64,000 nt of DNA from Desmodus rotundus (taxonomy: Eukaryota; Chordata; Mammalia; Chiroptera; Phyllostomidae), in assembly GCF_022682495.2 (NCBI RefSeq), contig NC_071391.1, positions 81,557,161-81,621,160 on the forward strand, given 5' to 3'. Both the position numbers and the translations under genes were made by a program. A model generated the notes under the pieces. It ran no database searches, was not told where the DNA came from, and worked only from the letters and a program-made list of their open reading frames with translations. Numbering within the stretch: position 1 is the first letter of the stretch; each line of letters starts with the position of its first letter. This document shows, in pieces, positions 33,871 through 48,290 of this stretch.

Positions 33871-35200
33871 GGTATTATTAGATCAGTAGATAAGAAAGAT
33901 GATATAGGCTATAACTACTAAGTAGTCATCAAAATATGATAGTTGCTTGTCATTATGGGAAATACTTATGTATGCCTAGATTTTTTATCTTGAGCACCTT
34001 TGTCTCCTCCTCTTTTCCAGCTTTGTGTGTCTCTTCACTCTCAGAAATCCTGTCCCAGCAGGGTCTCTTCATTTGCTATTGGATTAAATCCAAGTCCTCC
34101 GACAGCCTCATGCTTGATGGCAGTGTGTACTTTTCCATTTACAATGGCCCTCTTCCAATATTCTGCATATTTTTTCATTTAATCTAGTTGTCAGCTCAGG
34201 ATTCTTTATGAAAAATCACTTGTACATTGCTTGCCCATAAATTTTTGTAATTTTCTAACTGGTTGGCTTAAATATAATGGCCTAGTATATATGCTTAATC
34301 ATTACATTATCTATTGGATGTTCAATGTGGGGCAATCTTGTGATCCTAGTCTAAATGTCCATATCTGCTGATATATAATGATTATCTTTATCCCTTTAAA
34401 ACCATGGATATTAAATGTGATTCAATTTTAGCCTAATTTTCAGTTTTACTTCTGCATCTTATGTCTAAAACAGTTTTTAATTTAAGCAGGCCTTAATCTA
34501 CAGAGTCTCTTATTATTAAAGTTGAATGGCTTCCCAAACCTGGTTCAGTTGTCAGCAGAAAGCAATTTAAAGGGAGTTTTCCTAAGTGGGAGGAAGAAAA
34601 AAATAATCTCTTTATGGAGATGGTATGTCATGGGGTTTTGCCCAGAATGCTCCCAAGATGCTTCCAGAAATCACACAGCACTCAGCCTTGCTGTGTGTGC
34701 CTTATGGTTTCCATAGGAGATAACAAGAATTTAGCAAGATCAAATGACTAAATTTGTATCTTGTCATCTAAAAAGGAAAACTAAGATTGCTCACTACTCT
34801 CTCTTTCCAAAATCAGGAAACTACCAATAGGATAGCCCCTCTCACAAAAGAAGGAGATAGTGAAGACTCTGTGAGGTTACTGAACCTGAGATTATTAAAG
34901 GAGGAATCTCTAGGAGTAAATGAAGGCTTTATGCAGGTATAGAAATAAGACAGCTTGGATACTATCTGTTTTCCTAGAAATGCAAGAAAAATTTCATATT
35001 TTCTATGAAGAATATTTCTCTTAGGTTATTCTATATTACAAACACTGTTATAATGTATTTAAGAAGCAAAATTGCTACACCTGGAAGAGGATAAGATCAT
35101 ATCCAAATAAGTCTACAGGTGTGCCAATTGTCCATTCCCAACCTGGGGATTGGGGAGGGCATTATTTATTAACACCCTGTAATCAGTTAGTAGAGTTTAC
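33871..35200. other. Unassigned sequence
   Basis: No gene or nameable repeat in about 1.3 kb. Small open frames near 33936-34187 are unremarkable. Confidence 0.5.
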
Positions 35201-35362
35201 AGCAGCATTTCTCAAAATGCAGCTTTAGTGTCATACTAAGTTGAAGAGCTTGTTAAATTAGATTCTTGGGCTCACTCCTAAATCTCAGGTTGGAATCCAG
35301 GAATCTGCATTTTTATCAAGCATCCAGGTAATTCATGTGCTAACTGAAGTTTGAAAATCATG
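35201..35362 (+). mobile_element. MER5A-like hAT element
   Basis: It opens 'cagcatttctcaaaatgcag' and closes 'gtttgaaaatcatgg'. The middle 'tctgcatttttatcaagcat' and 'ccaggtaattcatgtgctaa' are typical of the family. Confidence 0.75.
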
Positions 35363-35367
35363 GTTTT

Positions 35368-35605
35368 ATTTTATTTTTACCCTCACTCAAGGACATTTTT
35401 TCATTTATTTTAGTGAGAGATGAAGGGAGAGGGTGGACAGAAAGAAAGTGAGAGAAACATCAATGTGAGAAACATCAATCAGTTGCCTCCCATATACGCC
35501 TACACCAGGGAATGAACCTAGGCATGTACTCTGACTGGAAATCAATCCCACAACCTTTTGGTTATGGGAGGATGCTCCAACTAACTGAGCCACACTGGCC
35601 AGGGC
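35368..35605 (-). mobile_element. Ves SINE, full length, antisense (older variant)
   Basis: The right end 'gccacactggccagggc' is the reversed SINE 5' end; 'caatgtgagaaacatcaatc' is the reversed repeat near the tail. Flanks 35354-35367 and 35606-35619 agree at 11 of 14 bases (aaaatca...tttt), consistent with a decayed target duplication. It abuts the MER5A end. It has the 'tgatgtttctctcac' motif that the copies at 20697 and 61699 largely lack, so it is a different subfamily. Confidence 0.85.
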
Positions 35606-35619
35606 AAAATCACTATTTT

Positions 35620-36289
35620 AAACTTTTAAATAAGATGTACTTTAATCCAGTTCGGTGCTAACAGATAAGGTCGCTACAGATACAAGAGTAGATTAAATGT
35701 TTTTTTTTTTTATTTTGGAGTTAAATTGTAGTTTGTAATTCATGCTAATCTATTGTGGTAAGTCTGCATTTTACAGAGCTGAACTTCCAAGGTGCATATG
35801 TAAAGCCCACCACAGTCAAATTTTTACATATAAATATCTACATCATGATTGTCCTTACACTTTCATGCTTTGTGAGCAAACTTGTGATAAGGTTATGAAA
35901 CTGATTTATCTTAAACTACCCTGAAAATATTCTGTAAAATATAATAGTATAGTACCTAGCATATGAAGAGCACTAATATTTACTAAGTAAATAAATGAAT
36001 GAATAAATGTTTTTGCTCATTTCATCTTTTCCACTGCTATCTGCCCTTAACACATTCTGTGTGTCTTGCCACAGTAACCAACGTTATAATCTACCCAGAT
36101 TTCCAAGTTATTCACAAAGCCATCTTTTCTTTTTTTTTTATTTTAAGATTTATTGAATTGTTTATTTCTGAAACTCATGAAGCCATCTTCTCATTCACAT
36201 ATGATTGGTCACTAAGTCCCCTCATGTTTGTACCACGTAGAATTTTCTCACTTCCCTGGTATCTCCAAAGTTGGGTTATGTGAGATGTT
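35620..36289. other. Mostly unassigned; MIR 3' end at 35940-36008
   Basis: 35940-36008 ('gtacctagcatatgaagagc', then 'aataaatgaatgaataaatg') is a MIR or L2 tail. The rest has T runs (35700-35711, 36128-36138) and no gene. Confidence 0.45.
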
Positions 36290-36995
36290 ACACATTAGTA
36301 CAAGAAATGATAAATCAAAAGACATAAGGATAATGAGCATGTATGTACCTAAGAATATATTCTACAAATATATAAATGTCTTACATAGTGAAAATCAACA
36401 TTTGGAGATTTTAAGACAACTGTTTCAGAAATTTTAAATCAGGTAACATAAAAGATTATAGGAAATTTGAATAAAATGATTGATAAGCTCAAACCAATGG
36501 ATGTATAGAAATTTACATCCAACAAAGGGTATACATTATGTCTGAGCAAATAGGAAATATTCATAAAAATCTTTATATGTTAAATTCTAAATAATTAACC
36601 ATACAGACTATATTCTCTGTTCATCATGCAAAAATAATTAGTATCCAGCAACAAAGTATTTTTTAAAAATTTCATATGCCTGGAAACTAAGTAAAATACT
36701 ATTAAGTGACACTGGGTTAAAATAAGTATCATAAGGAAGATTACAAAATACTCAAGATGGAGAGATTAGAAAAGACTACATGTCAAAATTTTTTGGAACA
36801 CAGTTAAACAAGTACTTAGAGGGAAATGTCTAGTTTGGAATATATTTTTCTAGCAAACAAGAAAGATTGAAAACAAATGCTAAGCATTCAACACAAGAAT
36901 CTGGAAAAAGCAACAAGCACACACCTGATAGAACAGTAAAAGGACACAGTAAAGATAACAGGGAGAAATCAGTGAAAGGCAGAACAAAATAAAAG
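36290..36995 (+). mobile_element. Old L1M ORF2 fragment (endonuclease region)
   Basis: 'tgtacctaagaatatattct' and residues MYVPKNIFYKYINVLHS, then 'ggaacacagttaaacaagta', fit the ORF2 5' third. Frames are broken. It is probably the other half of the L1M at 43451-45175, separated by the L1 at 37447-43165. Confidence 0.55.
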
Positions 36996-37446
<451 letters not shown>

Positions 37447-38290
37447 TGAGATCCAAGATGGCAGAGGAGTAAGTGAAAGCTACACTAACCTCCCAGTACC
37501 AATCTGGAATTACAACTAAACTATAGAGAAACCATTTTGAATAACCAACTGAACACTGGCTGAAGAGAAGCCTTATAACCATGGAGAGACAGAAGAAAAT
37601 ACTACACCACAATGTGAATGGTACAGAGTGTGGAGGAGTTGCAAGAAAGCTGGCTGGGCTCCCAAGGGGGCAGCTGAAGTTCCAGAGGGATATTTAAGCA
37701 GCTGACTAGGGGTTCCCCCTGACAAGCTGGGATCTAAACCTCAAGCTGAGCTCCCCAGCCTACAGCACCAGAGCCAGAAAGCAACATAGATAACATTGAG
37801 CTGTGAAAAACAGTAGGGGTTCTATGGGCAGGTAGAGATGGCTAGAGATGCAGAGAGCCTCTTAAAGGGAAAAAGCACAAAATTTCATTTGCAGCCACTT
37901 ATACTGGGTGCTGGCAAAGGGAAAGCAGAATGGACTGGAGATGCTTGAGGAGAGTCTGAGGTTAGTGGCTCTAAGGAGAAAACTGAGGGAACAGCCATCA
38001 GGATCCATGTTCTGATTCATCCCCCACACTGCAGGAGCCAGCTCTCTCAGGCAAAGCACTCCTCTCTGGATGGCATCAGCCTGAGGGGAAGCAATAGCCC
38101 TGTCCACAGGAATTACTCTGCCCCACCCTGTGGTGCCTAAGCTTGATTACCAATTACAGATTGATTAGATTGACAACTGATCAATTCATTTAACATCTCA
38201 GGTAGAAAATACAAAGAAGGAGACAAAATGGGAAGACAAATAAACAGACCCCAAATAGAAGAAAAAAAAATATTTTGACAACTAGACAAA

Positions 38291-39078
38291 ATGGAAGTAG
38301 GCAATTTATCAGATAGAGAGTTTCAAGTAATGATTATAAGGATACTCAACAGCACGAAAAAGAGAAACCATTAAAAAAACAGTCAGAAATAAAGAATGCA
38401 ATATCTGAGATAAATAATACACTGGGAGGAATAAACTGTAGGTTATATGAGGCAGAGGATCAAATCAGTATTTTGGAAGACAAGGTTAAAAAAGCAATCA
38501 AGCAAAACAGCAAAGAGAAAAAAAGAATTTTAAAAAATGAGGAGAGCTTAAGAAACATCTGGGACAACATGAAGTGTAACAACATATGCAAAATGTGAAT
38601 ACCACAAGGAAAAGAAGAGAGTGAGCAAGGGATCGAGAACCTATTTGAAGAAATAATGACCAAAAACTTCCCTAATCTGGAGGAGGAAAAACTTGCACAA
38701 GTCCAGGAAGCACTGAGAGTCCCAAACAAGTTGGATTAAAAGAGGCCTACACTGAGACACATCATAATTAAAGTAACAAGGCTTAAAGACAAGGAAAGAA
38801 TCCTAAAGCCACAAGAGAAAAGCATATAGTTACCTCCAAAGAAGCACCAATTAGACTCTCTTCAGATTACTCATCAGAAATATTTCAGGCCAGAAGGGAG
38901 TGACATGAAATACTCAAAGTGATGAAAAGCAAGGATCTACAACCAAGGCTACTTTACCCATCAAGACTATCATTTAAAATTGAAGGAGAAATAAGGAGGT
39001 TCCCAGACAAGAAACAAACTAAAGGAGTTTGTTAACATTGAACAAGTACTGCAACAAATGTTACAGGACTTGCTTTAA
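38291..39078 (+). pseudogene. L1 ORF1, decayed
   Basis: It starts MEVGNLSDREFQVMII at 38291. The same three-part order as at 27349 can be followed: coiled coil, RRM text (IPQGKEESEQGIENLFEE, with an upstream stop in the region 38596-38600), then the C-terminal domain ('ttcaggccagaagggagtga', 'ctactttacccatcaagact'). Stops and frame changes occur throughout. It ends with TAA at 39076-39078. Confidence 0.8.
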
Positions 39079-39133
39079 GAAGAACAAGAAGAAACAGAGA
39101 AAGAAAAAAAGCAGAGGAAAACAGTCTAATAAA

Positions 39134-42100
39134 ATGGCACTACACATGTATCTATCAATAATCACCTTAGATGTAAATGGCTTAAATACTCACACCAAAA
39201 GACAGAGGGTAGCTGAATAAATAAGAAAACAAGACCCATATATATGCTGCCTTCAAGAAACCCATCTCAGATCAAAAGATACACACTGACTAAAAGAAAA
39301 GGTTTGGAAAAAGATATTTCATGAAAATGGAAAGGAAAAAAAGCTGGGGCAGCAGTACTTATATCTGACAAAATAGACTTTAAAACCAAGGCTATAATAA
39401 AAGACAAAGAAGGATGCTACATAATGATAAAGGGAGCAATCCAACAGGAGGATCTAACCCTAGTAAACATGTATGTATTCAACATAGGAGCACCTAAATA
39501 TATAAAGCAAATCTTGATGGACGTAAAAGGAAAGATTGACAGAAATACAATTATAGTCGGGGATTTTAACACCCATTTGACATCAATGGATAGATCTTCC
39601 AGGCAGAGAAGAGACAGCACCCTAGATCAAACACACACTAGATCAAATGGATTTGATTGATATCTTCAGAGCATTTCACCCCAAAGCAGTACAATATACA
39701 TACTTTTCAAGTGCATATGGAACATTTTCTAGAATAGACCACATGCTAGGACACAAAACAAGTCTCAAGAAAATTAAGAATATTGAAATTATATTAAGCA
39801 TCTTCTCTGACCACAATGCTATGAAACTAGAAATCAATCACAAGAAGAACACTGAAAAACATTCAAAGACATGGAAGCTAAGTAACATGTTATTAAACAA
39901 TGAATGGGTCAACAATGAGACCAAGGAAGAAGTCAAAAGATACTTTGAAATGAATGAAAATGACACAACAATCCACAATCTGTGGGACACAGGGAAAGCA
40001 ATCCTGAGAGGGAAATTCATAGCATTACAGGCCTATCTCAAAAACCAAGGAAAAGCTCAAATAAGCAATCTAACTTCATACTTAAAAGAACTTCAAAAGG
40101 AACAACCGCCAAGGCCCCCAGTGAGTAGAAGAAAGGAAATAATAAAGATGAGAACAGAAATAAATGAAATAGAATCTAAAAAATGATACAAAAGATCAAT
40201 GAATCCAACAGCTGGTTCTTTGAAAGGACAAACAAGGTTGACAAAGCAATCATCAAGGAAAAAAAGAGAAAGGACCCAAATAAATAAAATCACAAATGAA
40301 AGAGGAGAAATAATAACTGACACCAAAGTAATACAAAGAATTATAAGAAAATATTATGAACAATTATATGCCAAAAAAATGGACAACCTGGATGAAATGG
40401 ATAAATTTCTAACATACAATCTTCAAAAAATGAATCAGAGAATCTGAATTGACAGATTACACCTAATGAAGTTGAAGCAGTAGTCAAACAACTTCCAACA
40501 AACAAAAGCCCTGGACCAAATGGCTTCACAGGTGAATTTTATCAAACATTCCAAGAAGAACTAACACCTCTCCTCAAACTATTTCATAAAATTCAAGAGG
40601 AGGGAAAGCTCCCAAACTTATTTTATGTTAATCATTAACCTAATTCCAAAACCAGATAAAGACACTACAAAGGAAGAAAATTATAAACCAATATCACCAA
40701 TGAACATAGATGCTAAAATCCTCAACACAATATTAGCAAACTGAACACAGCAATGCATCAAAAAGATCATATACCATGATCAAGTGGGATTTATTCTGGG
40801 AACGCAAGGATGGCACAACATTAGCAAATCAATAAATGGATTTACTACAAACAAAATGAAGGATAAAACCATGTGATTATATCAACAGAAGCAGAAAAAG
40901 CTTTTGATAAAATCCAGCACCCACTAATGATAAAAACTCCCAGCAAAGTGGGAATAGAGGGTAGATACCTAAACATAATAAAGGCTATATATGACAAACC
41001 TATTGCCAGTGTAATAGGCAACAGGAAAAAGTACAAGCATTCCCTTTAAGATCATGAACAAGGCAGAGATGTCTGCTTTCACCTCTCTTATTCAACATAG
41101 TACTGGAAAACCTAGCCACGGCAATCAGACAAGAAGAAGAAATAAAAGTCATCCAAATTGTAAAGGAAGAAGTAAAACTGTCTTTATTTTCAGATGACAT
41201 GATACTGTACATAGAGTACACCAAAGATTCCACCAAGAAACTTCTAGAACTGATAAATGAATTCAGCAAAGTAGCAGGATACAAAATTTATATTCAGAAA
41301 TCAGTTGCATTTTTATGGCAATAATTAACTAACAATAAAAATAAATATTCCTGATTTGTTGTATTTATCTCCCATTATAAAGGGAAATTAAGAAAACAAT
41401 CACATTCATAATAGCTTCAAAAAGAATAAAATACCTATGGATAAACCTAACCGAGGATGTAAAGGACAGAAAATTATAAGACACTGAAGAAAAAAATCAA
41501 AGAAAAATACAAATAAGTGGAAGCACATACCATGTTCATGGATAGGAAGAATTAACATCATTAAAATGACCATACTACCCAAAGCAATCTATAGATTCAA
41601 CACAATTCCTATCAAGATACCAATGAAATATTTCACAGAACTAGAACAAATATTTCAAAAATTTATATGGAACCACAAAAGCCATGCATAACAACAATGA
41701 TCCAGAGAAAGAAGAACAAAGCTGGAGGAATCATGCTACATAATATCAAACTATAATACAAGTCTATAGTAATCAAAACATCCTGGTACAGGCATAAAAA
41801 ACAAGCACATACATCAATGGAACAGAATAGAGAGCCCAGAGGTAAACCCACACCTTTATAGTCAATTAATATTCTACAGAGGAAGCAAGCACATACAATG
41901 GGCTAAAGACAGTTTATTTAAAAAATGGTATTGGGGAAATCAGACAGATATGTGCAGGAAAATGAAACTAGATCGCCTTCTTACCACACACAAGAATAAA
42001 TTCAAAATGGGTCAAAGACTTAAATGTCAGACCTGAAACTGTAAAAATCCTAGAAGACAACACAGGCAGCAAAATCTCAGATATTGCTCACAGAAATTTT

Positions 42101-42983
42101 TTTTATCAAATATATCTCCCCAGGCAAGGGAAACAAAAGAAAAAAGAAAAAAAAAATGAGATTTCATCAAACTAAAAAGCTTTTGCACAGCAAAGGAAAT
42201 CATCAACAAAATAAAAAGACAACCCAAAGAATGGGAGAACCTATTTGCCAATATATCTGATAAGGGGTTAATATTCACAATTTACAAAGTACTTACAAAA
42301 TTCAACACCAAAAAAAAAACCCCAAACAACCCAATTAAAAAATGGGCAAAGGACCTGAATAGACACTTCTCCAAAGAGGACATACAGATGGCCAATAGAC
42401 ATAGAAAGATGTTCAACATCATTAATCATCAGAGAAATGTAAATAAAAACCACAATGAGATACCATCTCACACCTGTCAGAATGTCTATCATCAATAAAT
42501 CAAAAAATGACAAGTGCTTGTGAGGATGTAGAGAAAGGGGAACCCTTTTGCACAGTTAGTGGCAATGCAGACTGGTGCAGCCACTGTAGAAAGCAGTATG
42601 GAGATACCTCAAAAAATTAAAAAATGGATCTGCCTATTAACCCAGCTATCCCACTTCTGGAAATATACCCAAAGGAACCCAAAGTGCTAATTTGAAAGAA
42701 CATAAGCACCTCTATGTTCATTGCAGCATTATTTACAGTCACCAAGATATGGAGGCAACCCAGGTGTCCATCATTAGGTGAGTGGATAAAACAACTATGG
42801 GGCATTTACACAACGGAATTCTACTCAGCTGTAAAAAAGAAAAAAAATTTAACTTTTGCGACAGTAGGGATGGACCTGGATAACATTATACTAAGTGAAA
42901 TAAGCCAGTCTGAGAAAAACAAATACCATATGTGGAATCTAATGAACAAACTGAAACTAATAAGCAAAACAAAGACAGACTAA
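39134..42983 (+). pseudogene. L1 ORF2 (endonuclease-reverse transcriptase), decayed
   Basis: ORF2 nicks DNA and reverse-transcribes L1 RNA on the nick. It starts MALHMYLSIITLDVNGLN at 39134 (55 bp after ORF1) and ends TAA at 42983, about 1,283 codons, the normal length. The endonuclease part is traceable to about 40190 ([49 protein letters not shown]). The reverse transcriptase (40450-41330) is full of stops; at 41190-41204 the catalytic F-A-D-D motif reads F-S-D-D. The C-terminal region includes 42714-42983 (GEWIKQLWGIYTTEFYSAV). It cannot encode an active enzyme. Confidence 0.85.
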
Positions 42984-43165
42984 TAGATGGAGAACAGATG
43001 ACAGCTAGCTCGTAGTTGGGGGAGAGGTTAAGGGGTAACAGGACTGAGCAAAAAGGAAAAAGGACTCAGGGACATGGACAACAGTGTGGTGAAGCTTGGG
43101 GGTAGCAGGTGTAAGGGAGCTAAATGGCAATGAAAAAAATATAAAGATTAAAAAAAGAAAATAAC

Positions 43166-43450
43166 TCTGAATGACTGAATGGTGTATGTAATAACCTTTA
43201 ACTTTCATATATACTATAAGTAATATATGTATTACACATATTTCTATTATACATTATACTTATGTATCATAATTGAACACATATATTGAAAGATATGGTA
43301 TATGATACAATGTATTTTTATATTTGTTTATAATACATCACATATTGTATGTATAGTATAAGTAGCATTTTATATAGTATTATCTACATACATCATATAC
43401 TATTCTCTAATTCATAAATTTATATAGTGCATGTTATATAACTACACTAT
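43166..43450. repeat. AT-rich low-complexity tract
   Basis: Irregular TATAT/ACATA words and few G or C. No gene. Confidence 0.8.
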
Positions 43451-45175
43451 AATAAATTACTACATTATGAAAAAGAAAATAATAATACTTGCAACAGAAA
43501 TTAAGGAAATAATAATTACAAGCATACAGTAACATAAATTTAAAAAATACAAATGCTGAAACTGCTTGAAAAAAGTTAAAAATTCAAAATAACAGCAATT
43601 TTCAAAGTAAAATGGTAATAAAATACTTCATGCAACAAAAGCCTCAAGCCCAGATAATTTTGTAAGTTTTATCACATATTCAAAAAACTTATTTTATATG
43701 GTCACTATAAAATATAGAAAAAGAGGAACACTGTTAAGTAAAAGTAAGAATGTTTTAAAAATACTACATTATGATTAAGCAGGATTTATTACAGAAACAT
43801 GAAATTGCTTCAACATCAGAAACATGTTGATGTAATCCACCATATTAATAAGCTAGAGGAGATAAATTTTATGATAATTTCAACTGATACAAACTATTAA
43901 TTTGATAAAATTAATAACTGTAATCTTTATTTTTACATTTTTATTTATTTTTTTATTTTTACATTTTTTTGGATTTATTGAAGTGACATTAGTTGATAAA
44001 ACTATAAAGGTTTAAGGTATACAATTCTATAACACATCATCTGTATATTGTATTGTGTGTTCACCACCCAATGTCATCTCCTTCTGTCACCATATGTCCC
44101 CCTTTACCCTCTTCTGCCTATTTATAATTTTTAAAACACTTCTCAGGAAACTATTATTAAATGGAATTTCCTTAACTTATAAAGGCCAAGTACCAAAAAC
44201 CTAAAGGAAATATCACTCAGCAGAGAAATGTTAAAGCCAAGAGATATAAAATTTGTAAAAAAAAAAAAAGTATCTAAATCTCATTATATGCAGATAATAT
44301 AATTATCTAATTGGAAGAGCAGACAGAATCAATAGATAAACTAATAAAAGTAATCTGAGAAGTTAGCTTTATTGCCAGTAGATCAACTTACAACATTCAA
44401 TCGAATTCCTCCACACCAGTAATATTCAATTAGTATATTAAACCATTCTATGGTAAACATTAAACCATTTACAAGTGCAACATAACCTATACAATACTTA
44501 GGACTTACCTAACATGGGATACATAGGATCTTTGTAGACAAAAAAAAATCTAAAAGTAATTATTAAGAAGATGTAAATAAATGAAACAAAAATACTATGT
44601 TCATGGATGAATGATGTCTCTTAGGAAGATGTCAATTATCCCCAAATTAATTTCTAAATGTAATGCAATTCCAATCTAAATTACAATAGAAATATTTTAG
44701 GAACTTTGTTTTCTAAAACTTAAAGTGAAGAACTCAGTTGCATAAATAGCTGGGTCAACTTTGAAAAAGAAGAGCAAACAAGGGAGATTCAGCTTGTCAG
44801 ATAATAGGTCATACTGCAAAGTCAGAATAATAAAAAACAGAGTGAGAGAAAACAAGAATGGCAGATTAGTGGGACAAGAATAGAAGAGAGCAATAGATCC
44901 ATGTTTGATGATAATAGCCCCACAGATCTATGGGGAAAAGATAATTTGTTAAATGTTCACAGAAAAACTTGCTGATAACATGAAGAAAAATGAAACTGTA
45001 TTCCTTCCTTGCACGGTATGCAGAGCTAGACTCCAACTGTATATAGGAGGATAAAGCTATAAGCAAAGAAAGAAAATGCAGAACCCTTTTGTGACCTAAT
45101 AATGAAAGTCTTATAAAACAAGACTCCAAAATTAGAAATCATGAGGCAAAAAAATGTTGCCGAATTTGACAATAT
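43451..45175 (+). mobile_element. Old L1M ORF2 fragment, split by an inverted L1 tail
   Basis: Diverged ORF2 text runs from the RT region ('agcaggatttattacagaaa', 'tcatta tatgcagataata' near 44285) to the C-terminal half ('gatgtcaattatccccaaat'). The piece 43945-44135 interrupts it. The order continues from the fragment at 36290-36995, so both may be one L1M opened by the L1 at 37447. Confidence 0.6.
43945..44135 (-). mobile_element. L1 3' end fragment, antisense
   Basis: 'ggatttattgaagtgacatt', 'ggtatacaattctataacac', 'gtgttcaccacccaatgtca' is a reversed L1 3' terminus of a family different from the G-rich type. Confidence 0.6.
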
Positions 45176-48100
45176 TAACTGTTAAAATGTTGAGTCCTAA
45201 GTAAGTCAACTCTTGAGAGCATCAGTTTTATCATGCATATTCATAATAACAAGAGTTGTTAAGAAATGGCTAAAACGTGACTGCATGGGGTGTAGAACCA
45301 CGTGTGTCTTGCTCTCTTTATAGCTTGAGGACCTCTCACATAGTAAGCATATGCTTAATAAATATTTACTGAACAAGTAAGCTTCCATGTATTTCCTCTT
45401 CTACATAGTAAGACAAAGGATTATGTAATCTGTCTTTGAAGAATTTCTATAAGCATATCTTTAAATCTATAAGCTGCAGTAATCACAATGCAGTTATTTA
45501 GAAAATGTACTTAAGCAGGCTATCTCATCTTCTAATTATGGTATCATTTTCTAAATCAGGCACTACTTCATTTTGCTTGCACTTACTATTTTTTGTGGTA
45601 CTTCGGTCAGTTTTCAGTGTCAGCTTGAGTGAAGAGATTTGAATTCATATTCCAAGTGAGTTAAATAAAGTTTGCAAATACAGTTCATAAGAAATTACTA
45701 AAGTAAATATTTCTCTACAGTTCAATTATATTATAAATCTGAATTCCTAAGTTCTGCTAATTTGACAGGCCAGACTAAAAAGCAGAAGTGAGAAGAGTAA
45801 TTCATGACTGACTTATGTGTTGGCCTCATTTCTTATATTTTCACCATCTCCTAAACCAACAGTTTTCTTATTCTTGACAAGAACATCATATTTTTACAAT
45901 TAAATGAACACAAACAAATATTGGCCTGACAGTTAGCTTGGAATATTTCAGACTTATTGGTTCTGATATTTTCTTGCTGCCACTGAAGCTAATTTTCATT
46001 TTTCCAAAAAAGAAGAAATAGGATTTGATAAATGCCCCCAAATGTTCCTACATTTGTATAAAGCCTTAAAGTGACACTAATTCAAACTTAGTCACCCCCG
46101 AATCCTGCACATTCTTTCTGACTTTCATTCTCTCTACTGTTCTGTTTGCCTACAGAGCTTGGGATCATGCCTGTAGGGTGATTTTTCACAACTGTTGCTC
46201 ACCGATTTCAAGTTTTGCACATAGTGGCTTTAATCATATGCCAAAGGTAAGGCTTTGTGTGTGCACTCTGTGGAATAAAACACTTCCAGGCACCATTCCT
46301 TAAACAAAGTTATACAGACTTTGCTAATTCCTGATGGCACTGCCTGACCTCTTCTTTCTTAAAATCCCAGAGCAGAGCTGAAAATGGTACTACTGAGTCT
46401 CTAGCTGAAATTCACTTTTCTGAAAACCATGACCCAATACATCCCTATAGTCAAAATGGCTAACTCGTTGTAAATGATAGAAAAATCACCTAAACTAGTT
46501 TGTGCAAGAGAGTGCAAATATTGTCTCAGAATCCAGAAAAGACTAAGACAGAGGTTTAACTTGGAGACATCAGATATATGGCTGGCTTCAGCGATTATTG
46601 GAACTAGCAATTCAAATGGTATTTTATTTACCCCTTCTCTCTATCCCTCATCTCTATTGTTTTTCTACAGGTAAGTTTCTCTCTGTCACTAATGACAGCT
46701 TCCTTTACATCACAGTTTTCAGGGGAAATATGGTGCCAACATTTCTTAGCTATTACTTCTTACAACTTCTAACACAAAATAAGGACTGACATTCTCATTA
46801 GTCAAAATTAAGAAAAAATGGTGCTGGGTTCAGTTTGGGTCAGATGCTCACTCACAGGGGTAAGGTCACATGAGAACAAGGCAGCACTTACAATAGCCGT
46901 AGACATTAGGGACACAGAGCACAAAACAAGGCTGTTCACAGAGGATCAGTGGTTAATGTGTTAGAATAAAATAAGGTTAATCCTGCCTTCTCTGAATCTT
47001 GTTGTCTCTCTTTTTGGAATATCACAAATTATTTTTAGTTCAACTCAGGAAAACCCCCAAAAATCTACAGAATCTGTAGAGAAAGCTAACAAATTACTTG
47101 AAGACAAAAAACATTGTTGCAGGTGGAGGGTCACTCCACAAAACGTTTCCTTCACCAGGAAGATATAAAAATTCTTATCTTATATACCTATAATACTAAT
47201 TTGACATCCAAATATATAAAGCAAAATAGACATGAGGAAAAATAAACAAGTCCCCACATTTAAAATTATCTTCCTAAAATATGTCAATTTAGTACAAATC
47301 ACCTAGGCCACCACTGCCAGAAGCAAATGTCTCACATGAGATTTCTTAGTAAGTTAGGCTGCCACATGTTAAGACCTAAATATTAGAGGCACAGAGGTAT
47401 TAGGTATAGCAATGCAATGCATTGTGAACACTTAATTTTGCACTAGGTTTAACCATCAGTAATCCTACTACTGGACACACAGCAACTAGATGGTTAAAAA
47501 GCAATATGACAAAGAGATCTTTGCCTTAGTTTTCTAAGGGATCAAAGGAATTCAAGTAATTCTGTACAATGCATGTACAAGAGCATATCTTCTTGGGGAA
47601 AATTTGGTCACACAAACACAAACTTGGTCTCACAGAGCATATAGAGCTTTCCAACACTAAGAGAAACCAAGCCATTTATAGTTCATGAGAATCTAATAAT
47701 ACTTTTAAACATTAATGCTGAAAACAAATTATAAAAATTGTAGACTACTTTAAATATTATATTTAACACATGAGCACATTTAACACATGGTTATAATGAT
47801 TATAAGTATGTAAGACAGTATCTAAAAACTGTAAACTGGTGGATCTTGCCAAATGTGAGGTCCAGGCTGCATGGCCCCCTCTCCACTCCTTCACTTATAC
47901 TCCCCACCCTGGAACCAAGCTCCACAGGGAGCCTCAGGACATGTGTACACTCCACTGTAAATTAAACACAGTAGACCTAATTCATTTGTCTTGGAAATTA
48001 ATCTTACTGGGAACATATCTTGCTCACATTAAGATCTGCATTGCTTTCTTAAAATATTAAATTATTTGTCTAGAGTCAAATAATTCCCATAAAACTAAAA

Positions 48101-48290
48101 GTGGAATGATTCCTAAGGGGTAGCTTCCTAATCAGAATACTTTTTCAAACATGCAATTTGAACCTATAGTGAAACATCCCTGGGATTCTGCTAGCTTTAA
48201 ATATTCATGAAGCTAAAAGGGGATAGAATTTGCAGGCAATAAAGCAGAGGCACAAAGGCCAAAGAAACAGCTCTGATGATCAAATGCATT
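45176..48290. other. Mostly unassigned sequence; MIR tail at 45300-45385
   Basis: 45300-45385 ('acctctcacatagtaagcat', 'aataaatatttactgaacaa') is a MIR 3' end. The remaining 3 kb has no gene and no repeat I can name; it is the longest stretch of this kind in the window. Confidence 0.45.

Larger units (their letters stand above)
37447..43165 (+). mobile_element. Near full-length L1 retrotransposon, decayed
   Basis: The 5' end 'gatccaagatggcagaggag' lies at 37450 and an A-rich tail near 43165. 5' UTR 37447-38290 parallels that at 26256-27348. ORF1 (38291-39078), ORF2 (39134-42983) and a 3' UTR of about 180 bp follow in normal order. Both ORFs are broken by stops and shifts. The 5.7 kb length is close to a complete L1. 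No convincing target duplication remains. Confidence 0.9.
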
